A stretch of DNA of 64,000 bases from the NCBI GenBank assembly GCA_031363055.1, contig JANLTP010000075.1, positions 1 through 64,000 of the forward strand, written 5' to 3'. Both the position numbers and the translations under genes were made by a program. This document shows positions 16,315 through 25,005 of the stretch, piece by piece. How positions within the stretch are numbered: position 1 is the stretch's first letter; each line of letters starts with the position of its first letter. This DNA is from JANLTP01 sp031363055 (GTDB lineage: Bacteria > Pseudomonadota > Gammaproteobacteria > Burkholderiales > Burkholderiaceae_E). The notes below the pieces were generated by a model. That model was not told the origin of the DNA and did not search any database. It saw only the letters and a program-made list of their open reading frames with translations.

Positions 16315-18234
16315 ATGAGCACCCGGCAGTTGGTCAATTGGCCAAAAAGGCTGTGGCGAGGCCTGACGATCGCCTTGACCCAGGTCAGCGACCTGCCTGC
16401 CATGCTTCGCGCCGCCTTTAACGTCTATCGCAAGGAAGGCATTCGCGGAGTCCGTACCCGGATCTCAACGTTGCGGCTGCGTATCGGCGCCTCTGGCGGA
16501 TTATTCACCAATCGCAATGACTACCGCGAATGGGTGCGGCGCTTCGATACCCTTGACGACGAGTCCCGCGCGCAGATTCGGCAATCGATCGCGTCCTTGC
16601 CGATTCAGCCGAAAATATCGGTACTCATGCCGGTCTTTAACCCACCGCCTGACTTTCTCGAAAAAGCGCTCCAGTCCGTAGCAAACCAGTTGTATACGCA
16701 TTGGGAGTTGTGTATCGCGGACGATCTGTCCACCGACCCGGCTGTGAGGCATGTGCTGAATCGATACGCCGCCCTCGATTCGCGAATCCGCATCGCCTAT
16801 CGCACGGTCAATGGGCACATCGCCCATGCCTCGAACACGGCTCTTGAATTGGTCACCGGAGAATTCGTCGGATTGCTCGATCACGACGATCTGTTAGCCG
16901 AACACGCGTTGTACATGGTGGCCAAGGCGATCAACGAGACCCCCGAGCTGGGCCTGATCTACTCGGACGAAGACAAAGTCGACGAGCAGGGCAACCGCAT
17001 GTCCCCATATTTCAAATCCGACTGGAACCTTGATCTGTTTCGGTCGCAAAATATGATCAGCCATTTCGGCGTCTATCGGACTTCGCTGGTCCGATTGGTG
17101 GGAGGATTCCGGCCCGGAATGGAAGGCTCACAGGATTACGACCTCGCACTTCGCTGCACCGAGCAACTCAGCGACCGCCAGATCCTGCACATTCCCCGAG
17201 TCCTGTACCACTGGCGCATTCACTCGCGCAGCACGGCGCAGACCGCCTCCGCAAAGCCGTACGCGGTGACCGCTGGCCAGTGCGCGCTGACCGATCACCT
17301 GCAACGACTGGGTGTTAACGGTACCGTCGCCACCCTCGAGAATGGTGGTTACCGGGTGAGTTACGCGCTTCCCGATCCGCCACCCGCCGTCACTTTGATC
17401 ATTCCGACCCACAATCGTCTCGATCTGCTCAAAAACTGCATCGACAGCATTCGAAAACGAACGGCCTATTCCAATTACGACATCCTCATTGTCGACAACA
17501 ATTCGGACGACGCGGCGACCCTGGCCTATCTCGACCAAATGGCGGCCGAACCGCAGGTCACCGTCGTTCGGGACCCACTGCCATTTAATTTTTCTAGGTT
17601 GAACAATCATGCGGTCAGACTCGCCAAAGGCCAATTTGTCGGTCTGATCAACAACGATATCGAGGTCATTGCGGCCGATTGGCTGGACGATATGGTGTCG
17701 GTCGCCAACCAGGATGGCGTCGGCGCCGTCGGCGCCCGCCTTTGGTATCCGAACGATCGCATCCAGCACGCCGGCATCGTGATCGGCATGTTGACTTTGG
17801 CCGGCCACATCCATCGATTTTTTCCGCGCGGTGCGCATGGCTATTTCGGCCGTGCCTCGCTGCGCCAAAGCATGAGCGCAGTCACCGGGGCCTGCCTGGT
17901 CATACGCAAAAGAATCTACGAAGCAGTCGGCGGCATGGACGAGACCAATCTGGCGGTGGCCTTTAATGACGTCGACTTCTGCCTGAAGGTCCTTGAAGCA
18001 GGCTATCGAAACGTATTCACGCCGTTTGCCGAGTTGTACCACCACGAGTCGGCCTCCCGTGGCCTTGACGACAGGCCCGAGAAACGCCAGCGATTTGCGG
18101 CTGAGGTAAGTTTCATGAAAAAACGCTGGTCTTCGATGTTGAACAACGGTGATCCGGCATACAACCCCAATTTGAGCCTGGACGATGAAATTTGCAGCCT
18201 TGCATGGCCGCCACGGGGACCTTCCATTCCCTGA
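16315..18234 (+). CDS. tandem-domain family 2 glycosyltransferase
   Basis: Cytoplasmic glycosyltransferase of 639 aa with two GT-A (GT2) domains. Domain 1 (about residues 100-300) starts with KISVLMPVFNPP and has the metal-binding acidic cluster LDHDD. Domain 2 (about 355-600) starts with VTLIIPTHNR and has NNDIEV. Such proteins commonly add alternating sugars in O-antigen or capsule chains. It opens the glycan cluster and is followed, 160 bp later, by the ABC exporter genes. Donor and acceptor sugars cannot be told from sequence. Confidence 0.88.
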   Translation: MSTRQLVNWPKRLWRGLTIALTQVSDLPAMLRAAFNVYRKEGIRGVRTRISTLRLRIGASGGLFTNRNDYREWVRRFDTLDDESRAQIRQSIASLPIQPKISVLMPVFNPPPDFLEKALQSVANQLYTHWELCIADDLSTDPAVRHVLNRYAALDSRIRIAYRTVNGHIAHASNTALELVTGEFVGLLDHDDLLAEHALYMVAKAINETPELGLIYSDEDKVDEQGNRMSPYFKSDWNLDLFRSQNMISHFGVYRTSLVRLVGGFRPGMEGSQDYDLALRCTEQLSDRQILHIPRVLYHWRIHSRSTAQTASAKPYAVTAGQCALTDHLQRLGVNGTVATLENGGYRVSYALPDPPPAVTLIIPTHNRLDLLKNCIDSIRKRTAYSNYDILIVDNNSDDAATLAYLDQMAAEPQVTVVRDPLPFNFSRLNNHAVRLAKGQFVGLINNDIEVIAADWLDDMVSVANQDGVGAVGARLWYPNDRIQHAGIVIGMLTLAGHIHRFFPRGAHGYFGRASLRQSMSAVTGACLVIRKRIYEAVGGMDETNLAVAFNDVDFCLKVLEAGYRNVFTPFAELYHHESASRGLDDRPEKRQRFAAEVSFMKKRWSSMLNNGDPAYNPNLSLDDEICSLAWPPRGPSIP

Positions 18235-18393
18235 GCCAGAACCCGGTTGGATCGATGTTCAACGGGGGCACGTAGGTGAGCTGACGGTTCACCAACAAAG
18301 GTATGATAGAGGGTTGCGGTTCCAAAATCGCGCTCGCCAGCAGGCGCTTCCCGTCTCAATCGGGTATCGCTGCCTCAATTTAGTGTCGACTGG

Positions 18394-19233
18394 ATGTCCT
18401 CTAATTCAACGTTGTCCAGAATTCTCCGCAATATCGTGGTCGAACTTCCGGCCACGCCTATTCGGCACTGGGCCTTGATCCGCCAATTAAGTGCACGAGA
18501 GATCGCCAGCAAGTATCAGGGTTCCCTGCTGGGTTTTGGATGGACGATTGCGATCCCCCTGATGATGCTGTCGATATACACCTTCGTTTTCAGCACGGTG
18601 TTTCGCTCACGCTGGCCGGGCGGCGGCGAAAGTCAAACCGAATTCGCCATTCTGATCTACGCAGGACTGATCGTCTTTGGGTTCTTCGGCGAAGTGATCG
18701 GGAGGGCGCCACGGCTAATCATGGACAGTCCTAACCTGGTGAAGAAGGTCGCCTTCCCGCTCGAAACGTTGGCATGGGTCGCGGTCGCAAGCGCCGGCTT
18801 CAATGCGTTGATCAACCTGGCCATCCTGGCCGGTTTCATTCTGTTCATCAACGGCTCAATCCCGCCGACCGCCGTATTGGCGCCGCTGGTGCTGGTGCCG
18901 CTGGCCGTGCTGACCTTGGGCCTTGCCTGGATCATTGCAGCCCTTGGTGTGTACCTGCGCGATCTGAGTCAATTGATCGGCGTATTGATCTCCGCGCTGT
19001 TATTCATCACGCCGATTTTTTACCCGATTTCGGCGGTTCCGCCGAACTTTCAGACCTACTTGCAACTGAACCCGCTGACCTACTATGTCGAAACGCTGCG
19101 CGGGACATTGATCTGGGGAAAGCTGCCGAACGCCGAGGGCTTCGTAATGACGTCGGCCGCTGCGTTAATCGTGTGCACGACCGGATTTGTCTGGTTTCGT
19201 TATGCGCGACGGGGTTTCGCTGACGTGATGTGA
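18394..19233 (+). CDS. wzm: polysaccharide ABC exporter permease (Wzm family)
   Basis: ABC-2-type membrane subunit, 279 aa, six predicted helices, of the O-antigen/teichoic-acid exporter family. The cytoplasmic N-terminal helix (LIRQLSAREIASKYQGSLLG) and the C-terminal PISAVP...LNPLTYYVE segment are typical. Its stop overlaps the ATPase start by 4 bp. With Wzt it exports a completed glycan chain, lipid-linked, across the inner membrane. Confidence 0.92.
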   Translation: MSSNSTLSRILRNIVVELPATPIRHWALIRQLSAREIASKYQGSLLGFGWTIAIPLMMLSIYTFVFSTVFRSRWPGGGESQTEFAILIYAGLIVFGFFGEVIGRAPRLIMDSPNLVKKVAFPLETLAWVAVASAGFNALINLAILAGFILFINGSIPPTAVLAPLVLVPLAVLTLGLAWIIAALGVYLRDLSQLIGVLISALLFITPIFYPISAVPPNFQTYLQLNPLTYYVETLRGTLIWGKLPNAEGFVMTSAAALIVCTTGFVWFRYARRGFADVM

Positions 19234-20606
19234 ATCCAATGCAGATAACTCATCAGGAAGCCGTCCGCATCGACGGCGTATCGAAACTGTACGAAATTTT
19301 CAGTCTGCCCCGGCATCGCCTGTGGCAGTTGCTGACCTTCGGAAAGAAGCGGTTCTGCACCGACTTCTGGGCACTTTCCGACATCAGCCTGCAAATTCGT
19401 CGTGGCGAGACCTTCGGCATCGTCGGTCGCAACGGCGCCGGCAAATCGACCTTGCTGCAGCTCATCTGCGGCATTCTGACCCCCACGCACGGCACGATCA
19501 ACGTCAACGGGCGAGTGACGGCGCTGCTGGAGTTGGGAGCTGGCTTGAATACCGACTTCACGGGGCTTGAAAATGTTCGAATGATGGCGGCGGTTTTGGG
19601 TATCCCGTCGGATGACGTCGAGCGGCGCATCCCGGCGATCGTTGATTTCGCACAGCTCGGCGACTTCATGCACCGGCCGGTCAAGTTATATTCAAGCGGC
19701 ATGATCATGCGACTCGCCTTTTCGACGGCAATCAGTTTTGATCCCGATATCCTGGTGGTGGACGAGGCCATGGCGGTCGGTGACGAGCTGTTTCAGTCAA
19801 AATGCATGCGACGGATCGATGAGATGAAATCGAACGGTGCGACCATTCTTTTTGTGTCTCATTCAATGGGAACGATTACCCAGATCTGCGATCGGGCCGC
19901 CTTGATTGATGCCGGTCGCCTGCTCGAAGTCGGGTCGGCTAAAAGCGTTGCAGCTCACTATAACAAGCTGCTCTACGGCGGTCCCGCCGCAGCGCGCTCC
20001 AGCCCGAACCAGGTGGTCGCACCGCGCCCCGCCACAGGGACCGAGTCCGCGCCGATATCCGAGTCCGCGCCAATATCCGCGCCAGCGTCAGTGGCATCGA
20101 CAGGGCCGATAGGCCCATCCGACGCAACCGTGTTGCGCCACAACCCGATCCCGATGAGTAGCGACGCGCCTGGTCACATCTTTGAGGCCGGCATCGATGG
20201 TTACGACTTTCGCAACCTGATCATCGAATCGGGCGAAACCGTGTGCTTTCGCATGCGCGTACGATTTGATCGCGATGTTCGGGACGTCATCATGGGCATG
20301 ATGCTGACGACATCGACCGGCGTGGATTGCTACCACACCAATCTGCTGTGCAGGCAAAACCCGATTGATATCTGCAATGCTGGCGATATCTATGACGTCA
20401 GTTTTGAGTTCCCGCTGCGCTTGGCCGCAGGCAGTTACATCGCGGTCTTCGACTGCCAGCATGGTCTTCGAGGCGATACAAAATTGGTAGATATCTTCTA
20501 CGAAGCGTTACACCTGAGCGTTCCGCCTAACCGTCCCGTCGAGGACGGCGGCATTGCCGCGCTGGGCGCCAGGATTCACTACGAAACGACCACCCATGTC
20601 AATTGA
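19230..20606 (+). CDS. wzt: polysaccharide ABC exporter ATPase with C-terminal glycan-recognition domain (Wzt)
   Basis: ATPase subunit, 458 aa. The nucleotide-binding domain (about 1-250) has Walker A GRNGAGKST, a signature segment reading YSSGMIMR and Walker B ILVVDEAMAVGDE. An Ala/Pro/Ser linker (about 250-295) contains a duplicated ESAPIS unit. Residues about 300-458 are a beta-rich Wzt-type C-terminal domain, which in characterised O-antigen exporters recognises the non-reducing-end modification of the chain. This predicts a terminally capped glycan here, for instance methylated, consistent with methyltransferases in the cluster. The start is a non-ATG codon at 19230 overlapping the wzm stop. 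Confidence 0.9.
   Translation: MNPMQITHQEAVRIDGVSKLYEIFSLPRHRLWQLLTFGKKRFCTDFWALSDISLQIRRGETFGIVGRNGAGKSTLLQLICGILTPTHGTINVNGRVTALLELGAGLNTDFTGLENVRMMAAVLGIPSDDVERRIPAIVDFAQLGDFMHRPVKLYSSGMIMRLAFSTAISFDPDILVVDEAMAVGDELFQSKCMRRIDEMKSNGATILFVSHSMGTITQICDRAALIDAGRLLEVGSAKSVAAHYNKLLYGGPAAARSSPNQVVAPRPATGTESAPISESAPISAPASVASTGPIGPSDATVLRHNPIPMSSDAPGHIFEAGIDGYDFRNLIIESGETVCFRMRVRFDRDVRDVIMGMMLTTSTGVDCYHTNLLCRQNPIDICNAGDIYDVSFEFPLRLAAGSYIAVFDCQHGLRGDTKLVDIFYEALHLSVPPNRPVEDGGIAALGARIHYETTTHVN
20043..20078 (+). repeat. 18-bp tandem duplication in the Wzt linker
   Basis: GAGTCCGCGCCGATATCC followed by GAGTCCGCGCCAATATCC (one mismatch). It encodes the duplicated ESAPIS hexapeptide between the ATPase and glycan-binding domains, in frame. 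Confidence 0.8.
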
Positions 20607-23600
20607 TTTCACTGGAGAGCGGATCGTTCCCGAAGCGCAGAACTGCGAACCGACGTTCGCCGAAAAAATGTATCAGGAGCATGTCGCGCGTTACCACTTC
20701 GCGTCGCAACTGTGCGTCGGCAAGGCAGTGCTCGACGTCGGCTGCGGTGTTGGTTATGGTTCACAATTGCTGGCGCAAAAAGGCGCTCGATCGGTGCTTG
20801 CTTTCGATTTGTCCGAGTCCGCAATCGGTCACGCTACAGAGCATTTTGGCGCACCAAACCTGGCGTTCGTGACGGCCGATGCCGAGTCCTTCGATTTTGG
20901 CAAACAGTTTGAGTTGATCACTTGCTTCGAGTTGATCGAGCACGTCAGCCAACAAGACAAAGTCTTTGAGTGCATAGCGCGTTCGCTAACACCGGACGGC
21001 GTGGTGGTGATGTCCACGCCACGGGCCTTGGCCGACAAACGAACTCATTTTCACACCCACGAATACAGTCGCGACGAGTTTGAACAGGCATTTCTTCGTC
21101 ACTTCAAGAATAGGGCGTTCTATTTCGAGAACAATCATTTTTCCTCCTATTTAGGCAAACAGGCTCCGCATGCGATTGCGCAAGTGGAGTTGATGCGCGA
21201 TCAGTTCACGCTGGAAGCCGCAGACTACTTTATTGCGGTGGCCTCCCACGCTCCTGACATCGACTTGACGCAGTTGCAGCCCGTGCTGGTACTCAACGAT
21301 GATTCTTATGTTTTGACGCTGGAGAAGGACATCGGCGTACTGCGCGCCGCTGAGGCCGACCACAGACAAAGCATCAGCAACTTGCGCGCAGAACTCGCCA
21401 AACGTGAACGGGAAATCTCCGACGCCCTGCAGAGCGCCGCTCAACGCGAGCGAGAGCTGACCGACGCGCTCAAAAGCGCTGCCGAGCGTGAGGCCTCCAC
21501 AGTCGCTGATGCAGCCGCTGAAGCCGCGGCACTGGCTACGCGAGTGGCTGCCAGCGATGAAAAACTGCTGAACCTCACGCGGGAGTATCACTCACAACAG
21601 ATGCGATATGCCGAACTGCACGAAGCGATGACACTCTGCGTGGCGGACCGCGACAATTATCAGCACATGTTGCGGGAAACCCGGGCGTCGTTCAGTTGGC
21701 GGGTGACCCGGCCGATGCGCGACACCACGACCGCGTTACGCAGGCTCAAAGTCCGGGGTCGTTCGACGCTCGCGCCGCCAGCCGCTGTGTACGATGTGGC
21801 CGCGGCCCGGCCCGATTCAAGTTCAACGGCCAACGAGTTGGCGGTCGCTAAGGTGCCAGGGGCCAGTTATGACGCAGTCCTGTTCATCGGCTGCTGGGAA
21901 GGCGAATCAAAACGTTATCGTGTGTATAACGTCGCTGAGGTGATGCGCAATCGCGGTTTGAGCGTCGAGATTCAGTCGTTTGGTCAGATCGGTCAGTTTG
22001 TCGAGCAGGGGCACAAGGCGAAGGTTGCCATCCTGTTTCGTGCGCCCTATGACCCGCCAAAAGTCGCCGATCAGTTTCTGAAGTACGCCCGTGATCATCA
22101 GATTCGCACCGTGTTTGATGTCGACGACATGGTCTTCGCGCCCGAGATCATTTCACTGATCCACGGTTTCGCGAAATTGTCGGTTGCGGACCAAGCCTTA
22201 TATAGAGATGGCGTACAGAAGTATCGACAGTTGCTGATGGCCTGCGACCTTGTGACGGTAACCACGCCGTTCCTGAAGCGCGAGGTCGAGAAGCTCGGCA
22301 AGACCTGTGCCGTGATTCCCAATACCTTGAATGCTGCTCAGTTGGATATCGCGTCGAAACTGGTCACGACCCCGCGCGTTACCAGCCCTCGTGTCACGAT
22401 CGGCTACTTTTCCGGCAGCAGCACCCACGAAAAGGATTTCGCCGAAGCGGCACCGGCCTTGCGCAGGCTCATGACCGAGCGCGCCGAAGTCGACCTGCTG
22501 GTGGTCGGAGTCCTTGAGTTGAACGACCAGGAATGGTTGCCGTTTGCGAATCGGATTATCCGCAAAGGCTTCCAGGAATATCGGCAAATGCTCGAAACCT
22601 TGCACGGCTGCGACATCAACATCGCGCCCCTGGAGCAAGGCAATCCGTTTTGCGAGAGTAAAAGTGAACTCAAGTTTTTTGAAGCCGCGCTGGTAGAAGT
22701 CCCGACGATCGCCTCGGCCACCGAGCCGTTCCGACTGGCTATCGAGCACGGCAAGACCGGTTACCTGGCGAACTCCAACGAAACCTGGCACCAACATCTG
22801 CTCGAACTGGTGGCCGACGCGAATCTGCGCGCCCGGATCGGCAAGGCCGCGCGGATCAATGTGCTGACGGCCTTCGGCCCCGACCTGCTGGCCCAAACAA
22901 TCCGCGACGCCTGGCAGCTCGAGTTTGCGTCGGTGCAACTCGATCAGCCAGCGCCGAGCAGCCTTCGGACGGCATCCAATCCGGCTTCACTGAGGATCGA
23001 CTGGGTCATCCCCGAGCTGATCGTCGGCGGCGGCGGCCATCGGAACATTCTTCGCGCGGCCTTTCACCTGAGCCGGTTCGGCCACGACATCTGCTTGCAC
23101 TTTACCGGTGAGCGCCGGACCGCCGTTGAAGTCAAGAAGTTGATTCGGGACAACTTTTACCCGCTGGACTGCGAGGTGCGTTTGTACGACGGTGTTTTCC
23201 GTCGCTCCGACGTTGTGATGGCGACCCACTGGACGACTGTCGACGCGGCGTTGCGGGCACGCTCGGTAACCCGCGAAATCATGTACTTCGTACAGGATTT
23301 CGAGCCCTCGTTCGCACCGATGGGCTCCGAGTACGTGCTGGCGGAAAACACCTACCGACGCGGACTGTACTGCGTGACCTCGGGACCCTGGTGTGAACAT
23401 GTACTGAAAAATCAGTTTGGCGCCGAAGCCGACCATTTTCGTTTCCCAATCGACCGCGACGTTTACTACCCACGAGCGCGGACCAATCCGTCGAAGAGTG
23501 TGGTGTTTTTTGCCAAGCCCGAGATGCCGCGTCGTTGCTTCGAGATTGGAGCCATGTCGCTCGCTCACCTGCACAACCTGATGCCCGAGGTTGAAATCAA

Positions 23601-24036
23601 GATGTTCGGCTCACCAAGCGCGAGCAGGCAAAAACTGACTTATCCGGTCACCTTCAACGATATGGTGCCAACCATTGACGATCTGGCGCACATGTATAGC
23701 AACACCGACGTGGGCTTGGTTTTTTCGACCACCAACCCTAGCCTGGTTCCGTACGAAATGATGGCCTGCGGCCTGCCGGTGGTGGACTTGGGCAGACCCG
23801 GCAACGAAGTCAATTACGCAGGTCGCAGTGATATTGCGCTGCTCGCCAATCCCTTACCCGAAGAGATGGCCAAACAAATTGCCGGCCTGCTGGCTGATCC
23901 CGAGCAGATGTCGCTGCGCTCCAAGAACGGTCTTGCGTTCGCCGCAGAGTTTCCGACCGAAGAGCAGATGGCCAAACGGGTGGAGGAACTTATACTGCAA
24001 CGCATGAAAACCCACGCATTTGTCAAGGCGGCTTGA
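20596..24036 (+). CDS. methyltransferase-coiled coil-double glycosyltransferase
   Basis: Large cytoplasmic enzyme of 1146 aa. Residues about 1-220 are a class I SAM methyltransferase (motif I VLDVGCGVGYGS). Residues about 245-370 form a long coiled coil rich in Glu, Arg and Ala heptads, followed by an SFSWRVTRPMR motif. Residues about 420-790 form a GT4-like domain. Residues about 800-1146 form a second GT-B domain resembling the WsaF rhamnosyltransferase family (VGGGGHRN, YFVQDFEPSF, YSNTDVGL, PYEMMACGLPVV). Methyltransferase plus coiled coil recalls chain-length rulers such as WbdD, in which a capping enzyme and coiled coil set polymer length for a Wzm/Wzt exporter; this is inference. The ATG at 20596 overlaps wzt by 11 bp. 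Confidence 0.85.
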   Translation: MSIDFTGERIVPEAQNCEPTFAEKMYQEHVARYHFASQLCVGKAVLDVGCGVGYGSQLLAQKGARSVLAFDLSESAIGHATEHFGAPNLAFVTADAESFDFGKQFELITCFELIEHVSQQDKVFECIARSLTPDGVVVMSTPRALADKRTHFHTHEYSRDEFEQAFLRHFKNRAFYFENNHFSSYLGKQAPHAIAQVELMRDQFTLEAADYFIAVASHAPDIDLTQLQPVLVLNDDSYVLTLEKDIGVLRAAEADHRQSISNLRAELAKREREISDALQSAAQRERELTDALKSAAEREASTVADAAAEAAALATRVAASDEKLLNLTREYHSQQMRYAELHEAMTLCVADRDNYQHMLRETRASFSWRVTRPMRDTTTALRRLKVRGRSTLAPPAAVYDVAAARPDSSSTANELAVAKVPGASYDAVLFIGCWEGESKRYRVYNVAEVMRNRGLSVEIQSFGQIGQFVEQGHKAKVAILFRAPYDPPKVADQFLKYARDHQIRTVFDVDDMVFAPEIISLIHGFAKLSVADQALYRDGVQKYRQLLMACDLVTVTTPFLKREVEKLGKTCAVIPNTLNAAQLDIASKLVTTPRVTSPRVTIGYFSGSSTHEKDFAEAAPALRRLMTERAEVDLLVVGVLELNDQEWLPFANRIIRKGFQEYRQMLETLHGCDINIAPLEQGNPFCESKSELKFFEAALVEVPTIASATEPFRLAIEHGKTGYLANSNETWHQHLLELVADANLRARIGKAARINVLTAFGPDLLAQTIRDAWQLEFASVQLDQPAPSSLRTASNPASLRIDWVIPELIVGGGGHRNILRAAFHLSRFGHDICLHFTGERRTAVEVKKLIRDNFYPLDCEVRLYDGVFRRSDVVMATHWTTVDAALRARSVTREIMYFVQDFEPSFAPMGSEYVLAENTYRRGLYCVTSGPWCEHVLKNQFGAEADHFRFPIDRDVYYPRARTNPSKSVVFFAKPEMPRRCFEIGAMSLAHLHNLMPEVEIKMFGSPSASRQKLTYPVTFNDMVPTIDDLAHMYSNTDVGLVFSTTNPSLVPYEMMACGLPVVDLGRPGNEVNYAGRSDIALLANPLPEEMAKQIAGLLADPEQMSLRSKNGLAFAAEFPTEEQMAKRVEELILQRMKTHAFVKAA

Positions 24037-24039
24037 ACC

Positions 24040-25005
24040 ATGGCAATCCTGATTACCGGTGGCGCCGGATTCATCGCCGTCTCGCTCGCCGAGCGACTGT
24101 TGGCGCGCGGCGAGACTGTGGTGGCGCTGGATAATCTGTGTCGCGGCAGCTTGGCGAATATCGATTGCTTCAGTGCCGAGCCGCGCTTTATCTTCAGGCA
24201 AGTCGAGCTATCGGACGCGGTCGCTTTCCGCTCGACACTGCAATCCTTGTCGGCGGTTAGCCGCTTTACTGAAGTGTGGCATCTGGCAGCGAATTCGGAT
24301 ATTCCCGCAGGCGTCGAAGATCCGCAGGTCGACCTGCGCGATACGTTCATGACCACCTTCCAGACTTTGGTGATGATGAAGGAGTTCAACATTCCCGACC
24401 TCCTGTTTGCATCGAGCTCGGCGATCTATGGTGACCTCGATGACATTGAACTCACCGAAGATGTCGGACCACTGTTTCCGATCTCCAACTACGGGGCGAT
24501 GAAACTAGCGTCGGAAGCGCAGATCACTGCGGCCCGAGAAAGTTTCCTGAAACGAGCCTTGTTGTTCCGGTTCCCGAACGTGGTCGGTTTACCCGCGACC
24601 CATGGTGTGATTCTCGATTTCATCCGTCGCCTGCGCGCCGACCCCAGCCACCTGCAAGTCCTCGGTAATGGCACGCAGCGCAAGGCTTACTTGCACGTGT
24701 CTGATCTGGTCGACGCGATGTTGCACCTGCGTGATCGGCGTGAACTCACGCGACTGGCCGTCAACATTGGTCCGCCAGACCCCGGGGTAAACGTGCGCTT
24801 CATCGCCGAAACCGTCGTTGCGTTGGCTGCCCCCGACGCCACCATCGGCTTCGGTCAGGAAGATCGCGGTTGGGTGGGCGATGTTCCAAAGTTTCGTTAT
24901 TCGATCGACTTGTTGCGCCGGCACGGCTGGGCACCGACCATGGATTCGGCCGGTGCCGTGCGGCGAGCGGTTGCCGAGATCAACCAGCGGGAACCGCGCG
25001 TGTGA
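24040..25005 (+). CDS. NAD-dependent sugar epimerase/dehydratase (extended SDR)
   Basis: Nucleotide-sugar modifying enzyme, 321 aa. The NAD-binding motif near residue 7 reads TGGAGFIA (the last Gly of GxxGxxG is Ala). The catalytic triad is visible as SSSAIYG near residues 125-131 and YGAMK with Tyr151/Lys155. By context it probably epimerises or dehydrates the GDP-heptose made by the neighbours, but the substrate is not determined. Its stop overlaps the GTG start of the next gene by 4 bp. Confidence 0.88.
   Translation: MAILITGGAGFIAVSLAERLLARGETVVALDNLCRGSLANIDCFSAEPRFIFRQVELSDAVAFRSTLQSLSAVSRFTEVWHLAANSDIPAGVEDPQVDLRDTFMTTFQTLVMMKEFNIPDLLFASSSAIYGDLDDIELTEDVGPLFPISNYGAMKLASEAQITAARESFLKRALLFRFPNVVGLPATHGVILDFIRRLRADPSHLQVLGNGTQRKAYLHVSDLVDAMLHLRDRRELTRLAVNIGPPDPGVNVRFIAETVVALAAPDATIGFGQEDRGWVGDVPKFRYSIDLLRRHGWAPTMDSAGAVRRAVAEINQREPRV

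Noticed and set aside
24870..25001. 44-residue N-terminal extension of the heptose fusion protein
   Set aside because: It lies inside the epimerase gene in another frame and lacks family similarity; the GTG at 25002 with a 4-bp stop overlap gives the standard LAGGKGTR start.
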